Below, one piece after another: positions 6,297 to 14,697 of a stretch of 36,114 nt of DNA. This DNA comes from Chloroflexota bacterium. GTDB lineage: Bacteria; Chloroflexota; UBA11872. Under the pieces are notes generated by a model. It made no database searches. It was not told where the DNA came from and was given only the letters and a program-made list of their open reading frames with translations. Where the stretch lies: NCBI GenBank assembly GCA_022824865.1, contig JAJDZD010000022.1:1-36114 (forward strand), read 5' to 3'. The position numbers were made by a program, and so were the translations under genes. Every line of letters begins with the position of its first letter. The first letter of the stretch is position 1.

Positions 6297-7889
6297 GTGT
6301 CTGGATCACAGGACGACAAAGAACACTCCGATAGCCCATTCATTATCGGGAGCCTCATAGACTTTATTACAACTCCTCCCAATAAGGTAGCAGGCGTCGA
6401 AGTTACCAAAGGTTACGTAGTTCAGGCCGATCGTCGTACTGGCCAAACGCAGGTAAATCCAAGCGTTCCATCGGCTCGACCAGGACCTGAATCTGGCCGT
6501 GCAATGCGACCCAGCGATATCGAACTTAGTCCTTTTAGTACGAGAGATCCTATCTGGGGAGATATCGAACCAGGGAGTCTACTACCTCCGCCATATAAGC
6601 CAGGACTTTCTTTACCTGAAATGGCAGCGGAGTGGGTGGGCGACCAGTTCGAGAAGTTGGGGAGTTCGATTCAGTCGACGATTGTTAAACCGTCATTCAG
6701 CCAACGCTTTAACCGAACGGACTATTCCAGTCTGCCGGTGCCTGACTGGTCTGACCCGATTTGGGGAGAGACTGACCGTGGGCACATGCGGCCATTTGAG
6801 CTAGGCCTCAGTCCTCCCGAGCAGGCAGCAGGGTGGGTGGATGACCAGCTCAGAAAACTCGGCGACTCGTCGTTCAGTAGACGCATCAACGAGACAGACT
6901 ATTCCGCCCTCCCGGTGAATGATCTGTCGGATCCGGCGTGGGGAGAGATAGGTCGTGGCCAGATGCAACCAATCGAGTCGGGGCTGAGCCTTCCCGAGCA
7001 GGCCACGGAATGGGCAGGCGATCAGTTTGAACACCTGGGTGCATTCACACATCAGTCGCTCAGCAGCATCCTCCCCGGTACGGATTATTCGACTAGCAAG
7101 TTGTCGGATCCTGCCATGCACAGGGAACTCAGCGACTTCTTTATGACGGTGGAGGACAGCCGTCGCATTCAAACTGACAACATCGAGCGCTTCACGCACG
7201 GCTTGGAAGACATAACGCCACCGGCCAACCAAGCGACCGAGGCGACCGGCGGCCTCTGGGACAGCATCCATGAACTCGACGGAGGCGTGGGCGCCCTAGG
7301 CGGAACCGTGGACCTAGCCACGCTTGGCATGGACGGCATGCAAACGTCGATGGTTGCGGGTGGGCGCGAAGCACTCGCGTATGCCGGCCATCTGGGGACG
7401 GCGGAGGCTCAGATCATTCGCCTGCTGGCGGCACAGGCCCGGTGGGCGAGGCGCGGAAGTAGGGGGAGCACTACAAGTTCTCACGGGAATAGTGAGGATG
7501 ATTTCCTTAGCACGCCGGCGCCGTCGAACGTGGAGGAACTCTTCCAGCAGCAGAAAGAAGACCATGACATTTCCGGGTTCCGCGACGCCCACCACTGGTG
7601 GCGGGAGCATCTGAAGCATGTAGCGCGGTTGCGCGCGGAAGGTCACGCCTTTGCGCAAGGCACGTCGTTTGCGCCGGGTGGGATGGCGCTGGTGGGGGAG
7701 ATGGGGCCGGAGTTGGTGAATTTGCCGCGCGGCTCGCAGGTGATTCCGAACCCGCGTCTGGGCAGCGAGGTGAACGTGAACGTGACCGTGGAAGGCAGCG
7801 TGGTGGCTGAGCGCGACCTGGCGCAACGCATCCGGCAGGAGTTGATCCGCACCAGCCGCCGCACCGTGGACCTGGGGTTTGTGGCATGA
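6297..7889 (+). CDS. Tape-measure-like tail protein with three internal repeats (copy 1)
   Basis: 530 residues from GTG 6297. The C-terminal part carries the signature seen near the end of many siphophage tail tape-measure proteins: GTSFAPGGMALVGEMGPELV, then LPRGSQVIP and an Arg-rich end. The middle part (about 300-400) is nearly identical to the second copy at 15236. The N-terminal half differs and holds three tandem repeats of 59-69 residues, each starting DPxWG and ending TDYS...LS. The first few hundred bases are clearly AT-richer than the rest, as if swapped in. At 530 residues it would specify a short tail if it is a true tape measure. The stop overlaps the next start (ATGA). It has no transmembrane stretch of the kind long tape measures have. 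Confidence 0.65.
   Translation: MSGSQDDKEHSDSPFIIGSLIDFITTPPNKVAGVEVTKGYVVQADRRTGQTQVNPSVPSARPGPESGRAMRPSDIELSPFSTRDPIWGDIEPGSLLPPPYKPGLSLPEMAAEWVGDQFEKLGSSIQSTIVKPSFSQRFNRTDYSSLPVPDWSDPIWGETDRGHMRPFELGLSPPEQAAGWVDDQLRKLGDSSFSRRINETDYSALPVNDLSDPAWGEIGRGQMQPIESGLSLPEQATEWAGDQFEHLGAFTHQSLSSILPGTDYSTSKLSDPAMHRELSDFFMTVEDSRRIQTDNIERFTHGLEDITPPANQATEATGGLWDSIHELDGGVGALGGTVDLATLGMDGMQTSMVAGGREALAYAGHLGTAEAQIIRLLAAQARWARRGSRGSTTSSHGNSEDDFLSTPAPSNVEELFQQQKEDHDISGFRDAHHWWREHLKHVARLRAEGHAFAQGTSFAPGGMALVGEMGPELVNLPRGSQVIPNPRLGSEVNVNVTVEGSVVAERDLAQRIRQELIRTSRRTVDLGFVA
6546..7106 (+). repeat. Three tandem repeats inside the tape-measure-like gene
   Basis: Repeat units at codons 84-152, 153-211 and 212-270 (6546-6752, 6753-6929, 6930-7106). 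Shared features per unit are DPxWG at the start, GLSxPEQAxxW, a DQxxxLG stretch and TDYS near the end. A fourth partial start (DPAMHRELSDFF) follows and links to the part shared with the second copy. Confidence 0.85.
7671..7880 (+). repeat. Conserved 3' block of tape-measure gene, copy 1
   Basis: A 210-bp block that aligns gap-free with 16181-16390 and is highly similar at the DNA level, far more than the 5' halves of the two genes. It encodes the APGGMALVGEMGPELV to RRTVDLGF segment. Confidence 0.85.
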
Positions 7890-9772
7890 GCGACTTTCCA
7901 TTGGTTACCTGCCGCATCGCGTTCGACTCGAACGCCCTGGACCCGAATCCAACCTGGACCGACGTGTCGGATGACATGCTGAAGTTCTCGATCCGGCGCG
8001 GCCGACAATTTGAGCTGGACCGGATCGAGCCGGGCCAAGCGTTCATTACGCTGCGGAACCTGGACGGCGCCTACTGGCCGGATAAGACGGATAGCCCGCA
8101 CTACCCCGAGGTCAAGCCGGGGAAGCGGCTGGAACTGACGACTGCGGCCTTCTCAGGCTTCCCGACCGTTGTCCTGGCTGACGCGCCCGACGGCTACTGG
8201 CGGCTGGACGAAGCCAGCGGCCAGGCCCAGGACAGCAGCGCCAACGCCAACCACTCGACGCAGGTCAACGCGGCGCAGGGTCAGCCCAGTCTATTGGCGG
8301 GCAATCCCGCGGTGCGGGGCGGCGCCTACGAGTTCAACCGCGGAAGGCATACCGTCGAAATCCCGGCTGATCCCGCGGTTGCCAACATCTGGGACGGCGG
8401 CGGCTGTCTCGCGTTCCTGGCGAGTCCGCTCAGGGACTTCCGTGGACCCCGGGATGTCGTGGCTAAATCCCCCAGCTGGCAGGTGTCGCTGACTCAACGC
8501 TCCGGCGACTGGTTTCATCTGACGCTGCAGGTCGGATTCAGTAGGGGCCGCGGCGAGTGGCGCACGACGAACCGTGCGGTGAAGGCGAACGCTCGGAACG
8601 TCATTTCGATTCACTACAACAGCGATTCGCCGGACAACGACCCGACGGTCCATGTCAACGGCACGGCCGTGGGGATGCAACGAGTGACGTCGCCCAGCGG
8701 AGTGCGCGCGGACGACAGCCAGCACTCGCTGCGATTTGGCAGCGACGGCAGCCGCATTGCGTTCAGGGGCCGCCTGCAGGATGTCGCGGTTTTCAAGACG
8801 GACCCGGGCAGCGACCGGGCCGCAGCCTGGGCGCGAACGGCGGCCGAGCCGTCACCGGGCTACTGGCTGTTCACGGGTTTCATTGAGTCCTGGGACTACC
8901 GGTTCCTGGACGGGGCGCTGGGCGGACAGTCGGCGCCGGTGGTTGAACTGACCGTGGTTGACGGTCTGAAGAACTTGCGGAACGTCAAGCTGGACGATGT
9001 CGACTATCCGCAAGAACAGGCAGGGGCGCGCGTTGGACGCGTGCTGGATGCCCTGGGATGGCCCGCGGCGGACCGAAGTCTCGATCCGGGCCAGACGGCT
9101 ATCCAGGCGGCGACGGACCTGACGGATGAAACGGCCCTGAGTCACCTGGACAAGGTGCTGCTTTCGGAACTGGGCGCGCTGTTCGTGGACAGCCGGAACG
9201 CGATGACGTTCCAGGAACGCTATCGCCGGCTCCGCGACCCGTACGACACAAGCCAAGCGACCTATGGCGATGGCCCCGGGACCCGCGGCTACGTGGGCAT
9301 TGAACTGGAGCAGACCGATCAGAACGTCTACAACGACGTGCGGATCAAACCCAAGGATGGGACGGAACAGACCGCCGACGACGAGAAGTCCCAAACAGCC
9401 TACGGCCGGCGCACGTTGACCCGTTCGAATCTGCTGATGACGCGGGACACGGAGGCGCAGGACCAGGCCAATATCCTGCTGAGCCGGTTCAAGGATCCGG
9501 CGTTGCGGCTGCGATCGATTTCGGTCCGCCCGCAGCGTGATCCCAACACGCTCTTTCCCGATGTGCTGGGGTTTGACCTGAGCACGCGGATCAAGGTGCA
9601 GCTGAGCGCCTCGGGGCTTGACGCCGACCATCACATCGAAGGCGTGGAACACGACGTCCAGGTCAACCCCAGGCTGTGGGAAACGCGCTGGTGGTTGAGC
9701 CGGGCCGGGACGCACGGCTTCTGGACATTGGACGTTTCGAAACTTGGATCGGAGACGCGGCTGGGGTTCTAG
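7886..9772 (+). CDS. Distal-tail/minor tail protein with an inserted LamG-like domain
   Basis: 628 residues; start ATG 7886 overlaps the previous stop. Residues 1-95 and about 325-600 look like one tail-tip protein: an early FSIRRGRQFELDRIEPGQA segment with a LRNLDGAYWP strand, later GYWLFTGFIESWDYRF, a VVDGLKNLRN strand, and LDALGWPAADRSLDPGQT. Such blocks occur in minor tail proteins of actinophage-like siphophages. Between them, about 97-300, is a concanavalin A-like/LamG-type jelly roll: DGYWRLDEASGQAQDSSANA, a GGAYEFN strand, VHVNG and a closing GRLQDVAVF. LamG domains bind carbohydrates or proteins, so this may contact the host surface. Its position after a tape measure is the standard place for a distal tail protein. 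Confidence 0.65.
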   Translation: MSDFPLVTCRIAFDSNALDPNPTWTDVSDDMLKFSIRRGRQFELDRIEPGQAFITLRNLDGAYWPDKTDSPHYPEVKPGKRLELTTAAFSGFPTVVLADAPDGYWRLDEASGQAQDSSANANHSTQVNAAQGQPSLLAGNPAVRGGAYEFNRGRHTVEIPADPAVANIWDGGGCLAFLASPLRDFRGPRDVVAKSPSWQVSLTQRSGDWFHLTLQVGFSRGRGEWRTTNRAVKANARNVISIHYNSDSPDNDPTVHVNGTAVGMQRVTSPSGVRADDSQHSLRFGSDGSRIAFRGRLQDVAVFKTDPGSDRAAAWARTAAEPSPGYWLFTGFIESWDYRFLDGALGGQSAPVVELTVVDGLKNLRNVKLDDVDYPQEQAGARVGRVLDALGWPAADRSLDPGQTAIQAATDLTDETALSHLDKVLLSELGALFVDSRNAMTFQERYRRLRDPYDTSQATYGDGPGTRGYVGIELEQTDQNVYNDVRIKPKDGTEQTADDEKSQTAYGRRTLTRSNLLMTRDTEAQDQANILLSRFKDPALRLRSISVRPQRDPNTLFPDVLGFDLSTRIKVQLSASGLDADHHIEGVEHDVQVNPRLWETRWWLSRAGTHGFWTLDVSKLGSETRLGF

Positions 9773-9819
9773 ATCAGACCCAGTCCAACACAACGCGCGA
9801 GCGCCCCGAGCGCCGGACG

Positions 9820-10005
9820 ATGATGGGGTGCAACGTGCAGAGAAAGATCAAGACGGCCCGCCGGGCCTTTAAGGCAGCGGTGCGGAGCCTCACCCGGTGC
9901 TGGACCGAACTCGTATCGCGGCTCCATAGCGCGGTGCGCGGCTGGCGCCTGGGCAAGTCCGAGACGGACAGCCGGAACGCGACCAGCGAACGCGAGGCGG
10001 CGTGA
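9820..10005 (+). CDS. Small basic protein between tail-tip genes
   Basis: 61 residues from ATG 9820, rich in Arg, Lys and Ala with a helix-forming middle (KTARRAFKAAVRSLTRCW). No family recognised. Its stop TGA overlaps the next ATG (TGATG), which suggests translational coupling and is the main reason to believe it. The open frame extends upstream into the 7886 gene, which is not likely to be used. Confidence 0.45.
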   Translation: MMGCNVQRKIKTARRAFKAAVRSLTRCWTELVSRLHSAVRGWRLGKSETDSRNATSEREAA

Positions 10006-10613
10006 TGACCTGGACAGACCCGCTGACGTGGGAAACCGAGCAGGTGGTGAGCGCGTCCGATCTGAACACCCATTTGCGGGACAATCTGAATTACCTGAAG
10101 GGCCGCGCGCTGGCGCAGTTTGATGCCACGGGGCTGCGGCCGGCGGTGTCCGCGATCACCGGCAGCGGTAACCCGCCCCTGGGGCCGGAACTGGACACCG
10201 ACCTGACCAACCACGTGGCCTACCGGCTGAAGTTCGACGACTCGCGAATCGAGCGAGCCTACGGGCTGTTTGCGGCGCCGGCCGACCTGGTGGGCGGCGC
10301 GAGCGTGATATGGCGCATCTATTGGAAAACGCCCCAGACCACCGGCGATTGCCGCTGGGGTGTCGCGATGACGGCCGTGACCCACGACGAGGCGTGGCAG
10401 AGCGCCGCGCTTGGGACTACCGAGTATGCGCAGGGGGCCGCAACAACCGACGCGGGCGACCTGATCCGCACGGACATCACGCTGAATTCGCCGGGTATCT
10501 CCGCGAACGACCTAGTGATCGTGCGGATCGAGCGCGAGGGGAACGACTCCTCCAACCGAGACACGCTGACCGGCGACGCCGAACTGGTGTTTCTGCAAGG
10601 GGAGGTGGGCTGA
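10005..10613 (+). CDS. Phage tail-fibre-type protein
   Basis: 202 residues from ATG 10005 (a GTG at 10002 is also possible). The N-terminus reads TWTDPLTWETEQVVSASDLN followed by HLRDNLNYLK. This W...G/E...V.A.DLN.HLRDNL.YLK pattern is widespread at the start of phage and prophage tail-fibre or tail-tip proteins. The remainder is beta-rich without cysteines or membrane segments (for example GASVIWRIYWKTP). It is coupled to both neighbours by overlapping stop-start codons, so all four genes from 7886 to 11665 probably form one transcript with the tape-measure gene. Confidence 0.58.
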   Translation: MTWTDPLTWETEQVVSASDLNTHLRDNLNYLKGRALAQFDATGLRPAVSAITGSGNPPLGPELDTDLTNHVAYRLKFDDSRIERAYGLFAAPADLVGGASVIWRIYWKTPQTTGDCRWGVAMTAVTHDEAWQSAALGTTEYAQGAATTDAGDLIRTDITLNSPGISANDLVIVRIEREGNDSSNRDTLTGDAELVFLQGEVG

Positions 10614-11665
10614 TGGTGATCCACGCGCCGAAGCCGCGACCGGTCGCGTCCGGGTTCTGGACGTTCTGCGACCAAACAGGCGATCTACGCCACGTGGACG
10701 CCCATGCGGATAGCACGGTCTGCACGCGCTGGCCGCTGCTTGACCGCTGGCACCGCAACCTGATCGAGCGCGGTGTGGGCTGGCTGCTGAACGCGGCCGG
10801 CGCCGGGCGGGAGCGCCTGGACGCGGCGCTGCGGGTTCCGTATCCGGGGAGCCGGCTCGACCGGTTGCCGGCGATTCAGTCGGCGTTCTGGCACCGATTG
10901 CTCCATGGGATGAGCGGCGGGGCTACCGCTCAGCTCTTCCTAGGCGATGGTCAGGCAGGATCCTTCGGCGGGTTGGCGATCGACGACTCACAGGACAGCG
11001 CTGCGGTTAGCGGGTTCTCCGGGGGAAGTGGCGGACACGATGACAACACCGGGGCTCGAGGGGCGGGTCCCGGAGGTGGTAGCGGGTCAGGACGCGACAC
11101 CTACAACAGGGGCGACGTTTCGTCCGGTGGCGGCGGACACGGAACCGCTGGCGGCAGTGGCCGAAAAGGCGCTGCCGGAGGCCCCGTTGTTCCGGCCGCG
11201 TATGCGGTTGCAGCGCTTGTAGCTACTGGCACGGCTACTCAACGCTGGACTGCCCAAAACCTTGCCATGGGCGGCGGCGGTGGTGGTGCGAGAAGCAGCA
11301 AGGCAGGAGGCAATGCTGGCAACGGCATCGTGCGCCTGTCGGCTGGCAACCTCACGGAGTCCAACAGCCGGACGTTCACCGGGTACCAGCCAAGTGCATC
11401 GGACCGAGCTGGTAGTGGCTCGGGCGGCGGGTACTACGCCATAGTCGCAGGAAGCTACAGCCTGGCGAATGGTGTGACGATTACGCTGACCGGCGCTGCG
11501 GGTCGAGGATCGTCGGACAGGCGAGGAGGTGATGGCGGCAATGGCCGCGTGACGATTTGGCACGGCGACTCGGTGGCGACCGGCGCAGGAACGCTTACGA
11601 ACGCCGAGTTGACGACCTTCCAGTTGCTGCCAAGCCTTCCCCTAGGCCAGGTGCACGTGTCGTGA
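10613..11665 (+). CDS. Glycine-rich fibre-like tail protein
   Basis: 350 residues from ATG 10613, overlapping the previous stop, with a GGGGAGG ribosome site. The first 110 residues are compact (WTFCDQTGDLRHVDAHAD, with several Trp and Arg). From about residue 110 it is low-complexity glycine- and serine-rich, with GGSGSGRDTYNRGDVSSGGG and several GGDGGNGRVT/GGNAGNGIVRL blocks. Such Gly-rich segments are typical of tail-tip adhesins (for example polyglycine sandwich domains of T-even gp38-like adhesins) and of other self-associating fibres. It closes the first tail cluster. Receptor binding is inferred from place and composition only. Confidence 0.55.
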   Translation: MVIHAPKPRPVASGFWTFCDQTGDLRHVDAHADSTVCTRWPLLDRWHRNLIERGVGWLLNAAGAGRERLDAALRVPYPGSRLDRLPAIQSAFWHRLLHGMSGGATAQLFLGDGQAGSFGGLAIDDSQDSAAVSGFSGGSGGHDDNTGARGAGPGGGSGSGRDTYNRGDVSSGGGGHGTAGGSGRKGAAGGPVVPAAYAVAALVATGTATQRWTAQNLAMGGGGGGARSSKAGGNAGNGIVRLSAGNLTESNSRTFTGYQPSASDRAGSGSGGGYYAIVAGSYSLANGVTITLTGAAGRGSSDRRGGDGGNGRVTIWHGDSVATGAGTLTNAELTTFQLLPSLPLGQVHVS

Positions 11666-11725
11666 TGCGGTTCTTGCGAGCAACTGGAACGCCCAAGGAT
11701 GGAGTGACTGCCATGTGAGCGCGGG

Positions 11726-11760
11726 CCGCAGCCGCGTTTATTGGGTCGCGGCGGCTGCGG
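11726..11760 (+). terminator. Hairpin after the first tail cluster
   Basis: CCGCAGCCGCG (11726-11736) can pair with CGCGGCGGCTGCGG (11747-11760) across a loop of about 10 nt, with a 3-base bulge. The interval 11666-11864 holds nothing else recognisable; it lies between two tail clusters. Confidence 0.45.
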
Positions 11761-11864
11761 AGGGTTGGATGACCAGCCGAATGTGACGGCGGATTCCGAC
11801 CAGAGGCCCACCCTGATCGAGAGCCGGTGAGCTCCTGTTTTCAAACACCACGGGAGCAATCCTC

Positions 11865-12275
11865 ATGGCAAAGATTGCCGCCAGCAAGGCCAAGTTCGAG
11901 TTCAATTCGGTTGAGTTGCAGGACGAGCTGACGTCCGTTTCGCAGGACGTCAACGTCGAGTTGCCGGTGGTGACGGCGCTGGGTGACACCGGGCCGCGCC
12001 GCGTGGAAGGCAACTACGATTTCTCGTACGCGCTGGAAGGCACGGCCGACTTCGCGGCCAACCAGGGCGACGCCACCATCTTTGGCAAGATCGGGAACGG
12101 CGGCGCCGCCGGGGCCTTTGACCCCACCGGCAAGGACGCCGGCGCCAACGACCCCAACTACGACGCCACGTCGTTGCTGGTCGGGTCGTACTCGGTCCGC
12201 GCGTCGGTGGGGCAGCCGGTGACCTACACGGCCAGCCTCTTCGGCAACAGCGCGCTGAGCCGCGCCACCGCATAA
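11865..12275 (+). CDS. Tail-tube-like structural protein (copy 2)
   Basis: 136 residues from ATG 11865 (MAKIAASKAKFEFNSVELQD). It is the shorter paralogue of 1194-1922; both contain GPRRVEGNYD at the same distance from the start. The C-terminus (SVRASVGQPVTYTASLFGNS) is a beta-rich end lacking the extra domain of copy 1. It sits three bases ahead of a tail chaperone gene with a -1 frameshift, the hallmark order tube-chaperone-tape measure of siphophages, and that context is the main support for the tail-tube name. Several Asp/Asn/Gly-rich loops (GKDAGANDPNYDA) suggest surface loops. Confidence 0.62.
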   Translation: MAKIAASKAKFEFNSVELQDELTSVSQDVNVELPVVTALGDTGPRRVEGNYDFSYALEGTADFAANQGDATIFGKIGNGGAAGAFDPTGKDAGANDPNYDATSLLVGSYSVRASVGQPVTYTASLFGNSALSRATA

Positions 12276-12278
12276 CCG

Positions 12279-12746
12279 ATGAGCAAGCCCGCATCGGTAC
12301 GCGTGCCGTCGGACGACTTCGTCGTTGAAATCGGCGGCCAGGCCTTCAACACGCACGAAGGCGAGTGGGTGGAGGTGTTGCCACAGATTTCGGTTCGCGA
12401 GCTGCAGCAGATGCAGCGGCTGAACCGGCTGCACGTCGAGATCGATGCGCTGGCGGGCGAGGACGGCGGCGAGGACGCCGTCCTCGCCCTGCTGGACGCC
12501 ACCTACGCCGACGTGTGCCAGACCCTGGCCACGCGCATCATCGACTGGACCTGGACGGACGACGCCGGCCGCTCCCTGTCCAAACCCGACGGGACGGCCG
12601 AACCGTTTCATCGCCTGACCCCACAGGAACTGTGGTACCTGGTTCGGGTCGTGCGGGGCGATCATCCGGCGGCGCGGGGAAAAGGCTCGAACGGCTCGCC
12701 GACTACGTCCTCGGGTACCGAACCACCGACCAGCCCGACGAGCTGA
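12279..12746 (+). CDS. Tail assembly chaperone, short (G-like) form
   Basis: 155 residues from ATG 12279, in the place of lambda gpG between tube and tape measure. The sequence is acidic and soluble (VEIGGQAFNTHEGEWVEVLP, then a helical LQQMQRLNRLHVEIDALAGE). The last 20 residues after the slippery site (GSNGSPTTSSGTEPPTSPTS) are low-complexity and look like read-out of an incidental frame. Ribosomes that slip at 12677-12683 would instead make a 239-residue product. In siphophages both forms are needed in a set ratio to assemble the tail around the tape measure. Confidence 0.75.
   Translation: MSKPASVRVPSDDFVVEIGGQAFNTHEGEWVEVLPQISVRELQQMQRLNRLHVEIDALAGEDGGEDAVLALLDATYADVCQTLATRIIDWTWTDDAGRSLSKPDGTAEPFHRLTPQELWYLVRVVRGDHPAARGKGSNGSPTTSSGTEPPTSPTS
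12677..12683 (+). other. Programmed -1 frameshift heptamer GGGAAAA
   Basis: Read in the phase of the 12279 gene the bases are G GGA AAA, the canonical X XXY YYZ form (lambda G-T uses G GGA AAG). After the slip the next codon is AGG at 12683, entering the T-like frame. The zero frame stops 63 bases later. Confidence 0.8.
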
Positions 12747-12997
12747 AGCACGGGCCACAGCCGTTCGAAGGCATGGTTAGTGTGGTCTGCGAAGCCTTCG
12801 GCTGCACTCCGGCTGAGGCGCTCCAGCAAGACTGGCGCTTGGTCGAAGCCGTGCTTGACTACCGGGCCGCCGAACGAGCCGCCGCGCTGCTGGCTAGTGA
12901 GGGCGGCGACGAAGTGCTGGCCCAACAGCCGGCCCTCCAGCGCCTGCTGCTGGACATGCGCCGCGCCCAGAACCAAGTCACCGAGTCAGTTGAGTAA
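12683..12997 (+). CDS. Tail assembly chaperone, T-like extension reached by -1 frameshift
   Basis: In the -1 frame, 104 codons continue from the slip site: RLERLADYVLGYR, then PFEGMVSVVCEAFGCTPAEA, then DWRLVEAVLDYRAAERAA and a helical end. The FGCTPAEALQQDWRLVEAVLDYR stretch has the look of T-type tail chaperone domains (a small helical domain with a central D/PW...LV...DY). The frame has no good start of its own here; the open frame upstream of 12683 is a shadow of the G frame. Combined product: 135 residues of the short form plus 104. It ends with a strong hairpin at 13002. A partial copy of its last 24 codons lies at 16410. Confidence 0.75.
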   Translation, partial: RLERLADYVLGYRTTDQPDELKHGPQPFEGMVSVVCEAFGCTPAEALQQDWRLVEAVLDYRAAERAAALLASEGGDEVLAQQPALQRLLLDMRRAQNQVTESVE

Positions 12998-13001
12998 CGT
13001 C

Positions 13002-13038
13002 CACCGAGGCCGCCCCTTGATAGGGGGCGGCCTCGGTG
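13002..13038 (+). terminator. Perfect 15-bp hairpin after the chaperone
   Basis: CACCGAGGCCGCCCC (13002-13016), loop of 7, GGGGCGGCCTCGGTG (13024-13038). Very stable, no U-tract. A decayed copy lies at 16489 behind the stray chaperone end. Confidence 0.8.
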
Positions 13039-13173
13039 CATGAGGCTACGTACGCTGGCGCTGTGAATCGGGGTCTGGCGCATATGCGACCGTGGGGATA
13101 ACGTGAAAACGCCGTTTGCCGAGCCTGGAGCGGTGAGGATGCAACGTCGGCCATTCCGGGAAGCGGGCGGCTG

Positions 13174-14697
13174 TTGAGGTTTCGGTGGACGGCGCGGCGG
13201 CTCAACGCCATGTTGCGCGTCGGGGGTGTGGCCGTGGCTGTCGCGCTGGTTGCGGCCGTCGTGCTGGTCGTGAGGAACGCTCCGGACGAAGGGCGCCTGA
13301 TCCGCGAGGATCCATACTGCTGGTCGGCGCAGCCGGCCGAGCCGAACTTTGAGGCGCCGCCGTTTGCCTTCGACCCAGTCGCGCGGGCGCAGGCCTTCGC
13401 GACGGTAGTCACGGAGACTGACTCACGAGCCGGCTACAGCATGCTGGCGCCCGAATTCCTGCCAACCGACTCTCTCTGCGAATACCCCCTGGAAGCGCTC
13501 TGGAGCCACCTGGTGTACGGGCTGGACCCCGACGACTACCTCTTCGATGCACGTGTGCTGGTCGATGGCAGCGCGCCGATAGTTTTTTCACCGCTCCAGG
13601 ACGAGCTGAGCGTCTGGTTGCGCATAGTCCCCGCTCCTCGGGAGAACCGCCCATGGGCGGAGGCGCCGGTGCGCATCTCCCTTCTGCGTGACGGACGGGT
13701 CGTTCGATTCGAGCCGGACCAGGCAGGACGAGAGCTTGGACCGTTACAGGACATTCCGCCCCCGCCGTACGCGAATCTCGGCGCATTCGAGGAAGTTGAG
13801 GTCACGTTGGGGGAGGCGCCCTGGCAGGTGGGCGGCACGCTGGCCGTGCCGAACGGTCCGGGACCGTATCCGGCCGTGGTCCTTGTCCAGGGACTGAGTG
13901 CGCGTCCCGACCGCGACGGGACCTTCGTCGCCACGAAAGGGAATCGCGACCTAGCCTGGGGTCTGGCGAGCCGGGGCATTGCGACGCTGCGGTACGACCA
14001 GCGCACCTGGACGCACGCGACGGCCTTTGCGCGGCAGGACGAGTTCACCATCGACGACGAGTACGTGGAAGACGCGCTGGCGGCGGTGCAGGCCTTGAGC
14101 CAGACACCTCGCATCGACCCGGCCCGCATCTATATCCTCGGGCAGAGCCTTGGAGGGTTCGTGGCACCGCGAATTGCCCAGCAGGCGCCTGACCTGGCTG
14201 GCCTCATCATCGCCTCGGCACCGAGTGGGGGGTATTGGCAGAGTAGGCTCCGAGCTCTTGAGCGGGAGGTCAGCAACAAGGATCCAGAAGATCCGGCTGT
14301 CGCCGCCGTGCTACGAATCATTGAGCGGACCCGGGCGCAGGTCGCGGACGTTGAGGCGCTAGCTGCCGGCGAATCCGTGATGCCGGACATGTCCGTGCGC
14401 CCGGCGTACCACCTCGATCTGGCGGCGTACCGTCCCGAGGACGTCGCACGCAACCTGAGGATGCCGTTGCTGATCCTGAACAGCGACGCAGACGGCCGGC
14501 TCACGCGGGATGACCTCATTGGCTGGACGGAGGCGCTGCAGGGACGTCAGGACGTCGTGTTTCGCTCGTATGCGGACCACAGTCACGGGTTGCTCGACCA
14601 ACAGACGCTGACCGGGCCGGAGCTCAGGCTACAAGGCTATGTCGGCGCCGAGGTGATCAAGGACATCGCGGCCTGGATCGGCGGCGCGCGGCCCTAG
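13174..14697 (+). CDS. Membrane-anchored alpha/beta-hydrolase with intact triad
   Basis: 507 residues from TTG 13174 (MRFRWTARR, matching the inner start of the 4637 copy). An Arg-rich start and a hydrophobic anchor (about 15-33) place the rest outside the membrane. A DUF3887-like helical domain (about 60-185) precedes a prolyl-oligopeptidase/dienelactone-hydrolase-like domain (about 205-500). Motifs: nucleophile elbow GQSLGG with Ser325, acid Asp440 in SDADGR, and His471 in HSHG. The linker holds a PPPPYA motif, found in all copies. Unlike its relatives it lacks the C-terminal GCRGG tail and ends AWIGGARP. It is the only copy here predicted to be an active serine hydrolase; substrate unknown. 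It lies between the chaperone terminator and the second tape-measure-like gene. Confidence 0.87.
   Translation: MRFRWTARRLNAMLRVGGVAVAVALVAAVVLVVRNAPDEGRLIREDPYCWSAQPAEPNFEAPPFAFDPVARAQAFATVVTETDSRAGYSMLAPEFLPTDSLCEYPLEALWSHLVYGLDPDDYLFDARVLVDGSAPIVFSPLQDELSVWLRIVPAPRENRPWAEAPVRISLLRDGRVVRFEPDQAGRELGPLQDIPPPPYANLGAFEEVEVTLGEAPWQVGGTLAVPNGPGPYPAVVLVQGLSARPDRDGTFVATKGNRDLAWGLASRGIATLRYDQRTWTHATAFARQDEFTIDDEYVEDALAAVQALSQTPRIDPARIYILGQSLGGFVAPRIAQQAPDLAGLIIASAPSGGYWQSRLRALEREVSNKDPEDPAVAAVLRIIERTRAQVADVEALAAGESVMPDMSVRPAYHLDLAAYRPEDVARNLRMPLLILNSDADGRLTRDDLIGWTEALQGRQDVVFRSYADHSHGLLDQQTLTGPELRLQGYVGAEVIKDIAAWIGGARP

Noticed and set aside
11000..11560. Possible tandem DNA repeats or CRISPR-like array in the glycine-rich gene
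   Set aside because: The repetition is GGN codon bias of Gly-rich protein; no fixed period and no spacers. No CRISPR array was seen anywhere in the window.
12365..12682. Upstream part of the long frame containing the T-like domain, read as an independent gene
   Set aside because: The sequence before 12683 is a shadow of the chaperone G frame (Arg/Ala-rich, no pattern); the T part is reached by frameshift.
11841..12758. 305-codon minus-strand frame opposite the second tail tube and chaperone
   Set aside because: No motif or start signal; mirrors codon bias of the real plus-strand genes.
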